Positions 60,147-64,000 of a DNA stretch of 64,000 nucleotides are shown here, one piece after another (the first letter of the stretch is position 1; each line of letters opens with the position of its first letter). The stretch comes from an uncultured bacterium (lineage in GTDB: Bacteria; Verrucomicrobiota; Kiritimatiellia; CAIKKV01; CAITUY01): NCBI GenBank assembly GCA_903895695.1, contig CAITUY010000177.1, forward strand, positions 1-64,000. Reading direction: 5' to 3'. Under the pieces are notes generated by a model, which saw nothing but the letters and a program-made list of their open reading frames with translations, was not told where the DNA came from and did no database searches. Position numbers and translations under genes: made by a program.

Positions 60147-60419
60147 TCAATCCTGGGACATTTTCAAAATGGGAGTCATAGCGTCGATCCGTTCGAACAC
60201 CCGCGTGTTGCGCTCGAAAGCCCGGCACTCCTCACGATCCCAATGTCCCGCGAAACGGGTGAGATCGCGCTTCCTGGCGTCTTTGGCCCGCATGCCCAGC
60301 GCCTGTTCGAGCAGGTCAACGGTGGTTCGGTTCACGCTACGGCCGTCCTTCTTTGCCTTGCTTCGAAGACCCTTCCCCACCGCATCGGGAACGTGTCGTA
60401 GCGTCATTTGGGCAATCAT
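60147..60419 (-). CDS. Orphan FitA-like antitoxin
   Basis: 90 residues from MIAQMTLRHVPDAVGKGLRSKAKKDGRSVNRTTVDLLEQAL, the Arc/FitA-type ribbon-helix-helix start. AAAAAGGGG precedes the ATG. No PIN toxin follows: the gene ends 34 bases before the convergent glycosidase gene. It may control itself, act in trans, or be a remnant of a lost pair. Confidence 0.75.
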   Translation of the reverse strand: MIAQMTLRHVPDAVGKGLRSKAKKDGRSVNRTTVDLLEQALGMRAKDARKRDLTRFAGHWDREECRAFERNTRVFERIDAMTPILKMSQD

Positions 60420-60452
60420 GGTCCCCTTTTTGCATTCACTGGTGACATCACA

Positions 60453-60482
60453 ACGATAGCTAATATGCATGCACAGCGTCAA
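60453..60482 (-). promoter_or_regulatory. Promoter of the orphan antitoxin
   Basis: Minus strand: TTGACG (60482-60477), an 18-base spacer containing the palindrome TGCATGCA (60466-60473), and TATCGT (60458-60453). Confidence 0.45.
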
Positions 60483-60546
60483 CACGACAACGTTGCCAAC
60501 CCCATCTCGTCGCAACCATCAACTTAGAAAAGGAAAGCAGAGCATC

Positions 60547-63500
60547 ATGATGAAACAAATCGGTTGGATGACGCTTGTGATTATGGCTTGGATGGCGTCG
60601 GCCCTGGCGGCCGACAAGGGCGGGGAGCGGTTGCCGGTCGGCGAGTTCACGGCGACGCGGTTCGAGAAGGCGCCGGTCATTGACGGCGTCGTATCGCCTG
60701 GAGAATGGGACCGGGCGTTCACGACCTCCGGGTTGATTGGCGCGTTCGATCACGAGATGCAGGAATCCGTCACGGTCATGAGTCTCGGATTCGACGCGGA
60801 AAAACTTTACTTCCTGTTCCGCTGCAAGCGCGGGAACTTCGAGTGGAAGTTGTGGAAGAAGGCGCGGCAGAATGACGACTACAGCTACGGCGACAGCTCG
60901 GTCGAGGTCTGGGTCTCCCCGCCCACACTGGTGCCGGAGACCTATCAGAACATCCTCAACCTATACCCCTGCGTGTTCGATCTTAAGATGATTCCGACTC
61001 GAGGTTACACCGCGCAGGGTTGGAAAGGTAACTGGCAGGTGGGCGTGAAGGAGTCGGACACGGACTACACGGTCGAAGCCTCCATCCCGATCAAAGATTT
61101 CGGTATCGATGGGATCAAGAATGGCGATGTGTGGAAGTTCTTGCTGGCCCGCACCTGCCATGGCGCCAAGCCGCGGTCGCAGGCCTCGTGGTCCATCACC
61201 CAGGGCTTTGCCGAGATTCCGCAATATCCGACGGTGCACTTGATGGACGATGAGGCTGTGCTGCAACTGAACGGCACGCATACGCTCTTCACCGGCAAGT
61301 ACGAGTTTCCCATCGCCGTGGTGGCGCCGCGCGCGAGCGGATCCGAGGTGGACGTCGAGGTGCGTTTCCAGCACGGCATGCTGCCGGGCGAAGGCGACAA
61401 GATCGAGGCGCGGCACGTGTCCGTGAAAGCGGGCGAACGCAAGGTGGAGACCTTCGCCGGCGATGTCAGCGAATGGACGCCCGCGGATGCCAAGGGCGTG
61501 AAGCGAGGGTTCCTCACGGTGACCGGCACCAAGGCCGGCGGCACGGTGCTGTTCCGCCAGAGCTTCCCGTATGTGCTGAGCGGCTGGACGCCACAGAACC
61601 CCGTGAAGCCTGCCAACGCCGGACCGGTGGAGGAGTTGGCGGTCACCACCCAGTACGGACCGGAGACGGAAACCGTGCTCGTGAATGCCGATATCTTTGA
61701 TCTGCCGACCCGCGCGCAAGTCGCGTCGGCTGAAGCCAAGGTCATCGACACGGCCACGGGCAAGACGCTGTCCAGCCTGCCGATGCGGCCGTTCAGGGAG
61801 TGGTACGGCGGGGCGGAATTGAAGTTGAAGAACGTGGAGATCCCCCTCGACGACTTCCGGAAGGTGAGCGCGCTCAGCGATTCGAACCGCGCTATCCGGG
61901 CCGCGAACGAGGCGGCGAAGGAAGAGGCGCAGAAGAAGAGCGCGTCGGCCCCGGCCGCACAGCCGCTGCTTACGATTCCGCACCCCGCCCCGATGAAGGT
62001 GCAAGTGGTGGTGACCCTGAAGGACAAGGACGGCAAGGAACTGGCGTCGGCCACCAAGGACTTGGATCTGATCCGCTATGCCGCCGAGTGGATGAATAAC
62101 GCCATTGGCATTACGGACAAAGTCATCCCGCCTTGGACGCCGGTGCAGGTCAAGGGCGGTGACGTGAACGTGTGGAACCGGACCCTGACGATCAATGGGC
62201 TCGGCCTGGCCCAGCAGGTCGTCAACGGCGGCGAGAAGCAACTTGCCGCGCCGATGCGTCTGGTCGTCGTGAAGGACGGCAAGGAAATCGAGGTTCAGGG
62301 CGGCGATCCCAAAACCCAGCGTCGCGTGGAGGCGGAAGCGGACCTGACCGGCAAGGCCGCGGCGGCGGGACTGAAGTTCTCCGCGAAGACGCACGTCGAG
62401 TTCGACGGGTTCGTCAACATCACTCTGGACGTGGCGCCGGATGGCAACGCGCCGGCCAAAGTGGACAAGATGTACCTGGAAATCACGCTGCCGGCCGGGA
62501 AGGCTACGCACTACTGCACCACGGCGGGTGGCTGGGCCGCGGTGCATGACGTCCTGCCCGACTATTGGTCGAGCCAGACCACGGCCTCCGGCATGCTGGT
62601 TGGCGACTTCGTGCCGTACATTTGGCTGACCGATTCGGACACGGCGTTCCTGTGGTTTGCCGATCACGACAAGGGCTGGAATCACGATCCGGACAAAGCC
62701 CTGCCCACCCAGGAAATTCGGCGTAAAGACGGTAAGGTCTTCCTGCGCGTCAACTTCTTCGAGATACCGACGGAGGTCAAGGCGCCCCGTACGATCACGT
62801 GGGGCTGGCAGACGTTTCCGTCCCGGCCGCTGCCGTCAGGCTGGCGCGCGACGTTCTGCAATGGCGCCGCGCCGGTGCCGCATACGAAGAACACCTACTT
62901 CTGGGCCGATGCCGACTGGGCCGTGCTGTGGCCGTACTACTGCAGTCCGTTCCCGTGGCATTACGACAAGTCCAAGGCGATGCTCGGCGATCCGGCGAAG
63001 AACCCCCAACACCGGCCGTGCGTCGGTTCCATTGCCCACTCGATCGGCCGGTACATGGACTACAACTGGAACCAGTTCCCCGGCCTGTCCGTGGACTGGG
63101 GAGCGCAGCCCGGGCAGATCGGCAACTCAGACGTGACCGCGTCCAGGGGCCCGAACGACTTCCGGCTCTGGCACTACCAGAAGTGGGTGAAGGACTCCGG
63201 CTTCCGCGGGTTGTACGTCGACGAGAACTATCTGGGGCTGGAAGACAACTACCTCACCGGGAACGCCTACTGGCGTGAGGACGGTCGGCTGCAGCGCGCG
63301 TACAACTACCTTGGCCTGCGCGAATATTTCAAGCGCATGAAGGTCATGTTCTATGAGAATGGCGCCGCGACCCCGAACCTGTGGCAGCATATCACCTCGG
63401 GATCGGCCTTTCACGCGTGGTTCGGTGATATTTTCTTTGAGGGCGAAAATGTGGAGCCGACCGACCTGAACTTCGATTATATCGAGGTCCTGCCCGCGGG

Positions 63501-64000
63501 ACGGCTGCGCGCGATCGGCAGCTCGAAATGCGCCGGCGGCGTGATGACCATGATGTGCCAGTCGACGCGGCATCGCACGCAGTGGTGGCAGAAGCATACG
63601 CACCAGTTCCTCGGCTGGGTTATGGCCCACGACATCCTGCCCGAGCAGAACGAACTCTATCCGCACCTGGTCGAGGCCGCGCACCTGTGGGCGAATGAGG
63701 TGAAGTTCCTGCCGTACTGGAAGCCGAGTCCGTTCACGACGAAGAACAGCGACTGCCTGGTTTCCGCCCACATGGCCGACGGCCGCGCCATCCTGTGGGT
63801 GGTGAACGTGAGCCGCAAAGATGCGGAGGTAAAGGTGGCGGTGGACTGGAAGGCGGCCGGGCTCAACCGCGAGGCCGTAACGGCCGTGAACGCCGAGACG
63901 GGCGCCCCGGTGGCGTTGTCGGCCGGCGGCTTTACCGTGCCGGTCCTGCAGCGCGACTTCGTGCCCGTGTTGTTCGTGCCACGGGGCGCGGATGGCGCGA
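60547..64000 (+). CDS. Large secreted glycoside-hydrolase-like protein, 3' truncated by the window
   Basis: At least 1151 codons, open to the window end. The signal peptide runs MMKQIGWMTLVIMAWMASAL-A. Residues ~35-225 look like a CBM9-type module (PVIDGVVSPGEWD near the start). A long central region follows, and from about 680 a barrel-like domain with IWLTDSDTAFLWFADHDKGW, WHYQKWVKDSGFRGLYVDENYLG and AFHAWFGDIFFEGE, as in DUF6067/GH123-like proteins. It is likely an extracellular or periplasmic enzyme on amino-sugar or sulfated glycan. The frame is not obvious in a stop-to-stop search because it has no stop within the window. Confidence 0.7.
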   Translation, partial: MMKQIGWMTLVIMAWMASALAADKGGERLPVGEFTATRFEKAPVIDGVVSPGEWDRAFTTSGLIGAFDHEMQESVTVMSLGFDAEKLYFLFRCKRGNFEWKLWKKARQNDDYSYGDSSVEVWVSPPTLVPETYQNILNLYPCVFDLKMIPTRGYTAQGWKGNWQVGVKESDTDYTVEASIPIKDFGIDGIKNGDVWKFLLARTCHGAKPRSQASWSITQGFAEIPQYPTVHLMDDEAVLQLNGTHTLFTGKYEFPIAVVAPRASGSEVDVEVRFQHGMLPGEGDKIEARHVSVKAGERKVETFAGDVSEWTPADAKGVKRGFLTVTGTKAGGTVLFRQSFPYVLSGWTPQNPVKPANAGPVEELAVTTQYGPETETVLVNADIFDLPTRAQVASAEAKVIDTATGKTLSSLPMRPFREWYGGAELKLKNVEIPLDDFRKVSALSDSNRAIRAANEAAKEEAQKKSASAPAAQPLLTIPHPAPMKVQVVVTLKDKDGKELASATKDLDLIRYAAEWMNNAIGITDKVIPPWTPVQVKGGDVNVWNRTLTINGLGLAQQVVNGGEKQLAAPMRLVVVKDGKEIEVQGGDPKTQRRVEAEADLTGKAAAAGLKFSAKTHVEFDGFVNITLDVAPDGNAPAKVDKMYLEITLPAGKATHYCTTAGGWAAVHDVLPDYWSSQTTASGMLVGDFVPYIWLTDSDTAFLWFADHDKGWNHDPDKALPTQEIRRKDGKVFLRVNFFEIPTEVKAPRTITWGWQTFPSRPLPSGWRATFCNGAAPVPHTKNTYFWADADWAVLWPYYCSPFPWHYDKSKAMLGDPAKNPQHRPCVGSIAHSIGRYMDYNWNQFPGLSVDWGAQPGQIGNSDVTASRGPNDFRLWHYQKWVKDSGFRGLYVDENYLGLEDNYLTGNAYWREDGRLQRAYNYLGLREYFKRMKVMFYENGAATPNLWQHITSGSAFHAWFGDIFFEGENVEPTDLNFDYIEVLPAGRLRAIGSSKCAGGVMTMMCQSTRHRTQWWQKHTHQFLGWVMAHDILPEQNELYPHLVEAAHLWANEVKFLPYWKPSPFTTKNSDCLVSAHMADGRAILWVVNVSRKDAEVKVAVDWKAAGLNREAVTAVNAETGAPVALSAGGFTVPVLQRDFVPVLFVPRGADGA

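Noticed and set aside
60961..62685. 574-residue minus-strand frame
   Set aside because: Antisense to the large 3'-truncated secreted protein, whose plus-strand frame is open for over 1150 codons.

Overview
The window is GC-rich (clearly above 60 percent) bacterial DNA with long antisense shadow frames. Its gene content points to the Planctomycetota-Verrucomicrobiota-Chlamydiota superphylum, most likely a Kiritimatiellota or Lentisphaerota-type genome. The clues are quinoprotein-like propeller proteins, a zinc-ribbon Ser/Thr kinase, FHA and pseudopilin genes, methyltransferase-type uroporphyrinogen-decarboxylase paralogues, GH172 (DUF2961), DUF5696- and DUF6067-like proteins, giant secreted beta-helix proteins and many dispersed palindromic repeats. 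This placement is inferred from gene content only; no rRNA is present.

Layout. 0-3.2 kb is an accessory patch: two transposase remnants, an AAA/OLD-like ATPase plus PIN-nuclease pair on the minus strand, then about 0.8 kb without genes that holds two diverged copies of a promoter-plus-hairpin unit (possible small RNAs). 3.2-6.1 kb has a fused oxidoreductase/aldo-keto reductase and an MFS transporter with an internal deletion. 6.3-15.6 kb is mostly housekeeping: lgt, an RluA-type pseudouridine synthase and a quinoprotein-like gene in one overlapping operon; a membrane Ser/Thr kinase; a DUF721/DciA gene; and rpsB-tsf with promoter and terminator. 15.7-20.2 kb has a polysaccharide deacetylase, a PP-loop thiouridylase-like gene coupled to a glycosyltransferase, a pseudopilin and an FHA protein. 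20.3-25.7 kb holds central metabolism: tagaturonate epimerase, aconitase and isocitrate dehydrogenase.

25.8-30.2 kb has a very large secreted glycosidase-like protein and an unusual alanine/lysine-rich small-protein operon. At 30.4-30.95 kb a tRNA-Tyr gene is followed by a GIY-YIG nuclease gene and a second, partial copy of the same tRNA, which looks like a minimal tRNA-inserted mobile element. 31-39.3 kb holds a quinoprotein/HEAT protein with a DsbD-like membrane protein, then uppP, two URO-D-family genes and a beta-helix enzyme in one direction. 40.7-41.8 kb has a REP-associated tyrosine transposase (RAYT) framed by palindromic repeats of the family found again at 48.3 and 54.2 kb. 41.8-64 kb is a polysaccharide-utilisation region: aminotransferase, GH172, DUF5696 protein, GntR/LacI-type regulator, a 1869-residue five-module beta-helix protein, acetylxylan-esterase-like enzyme, nitrilase, TIM-barrel glycosidase-like protein and a truncated large secreted protein. 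Three toxin-antitoxin-like loci lie among them.

Taken together, this is a saprophytic, polysaccharide-degrading bacterium. Its accessory DNA is shaped by small palindromic repeats and very small mobile units rather than by complete insertion sequences or prophages. No CRISPR array, rRNA or complete IS element was seen.
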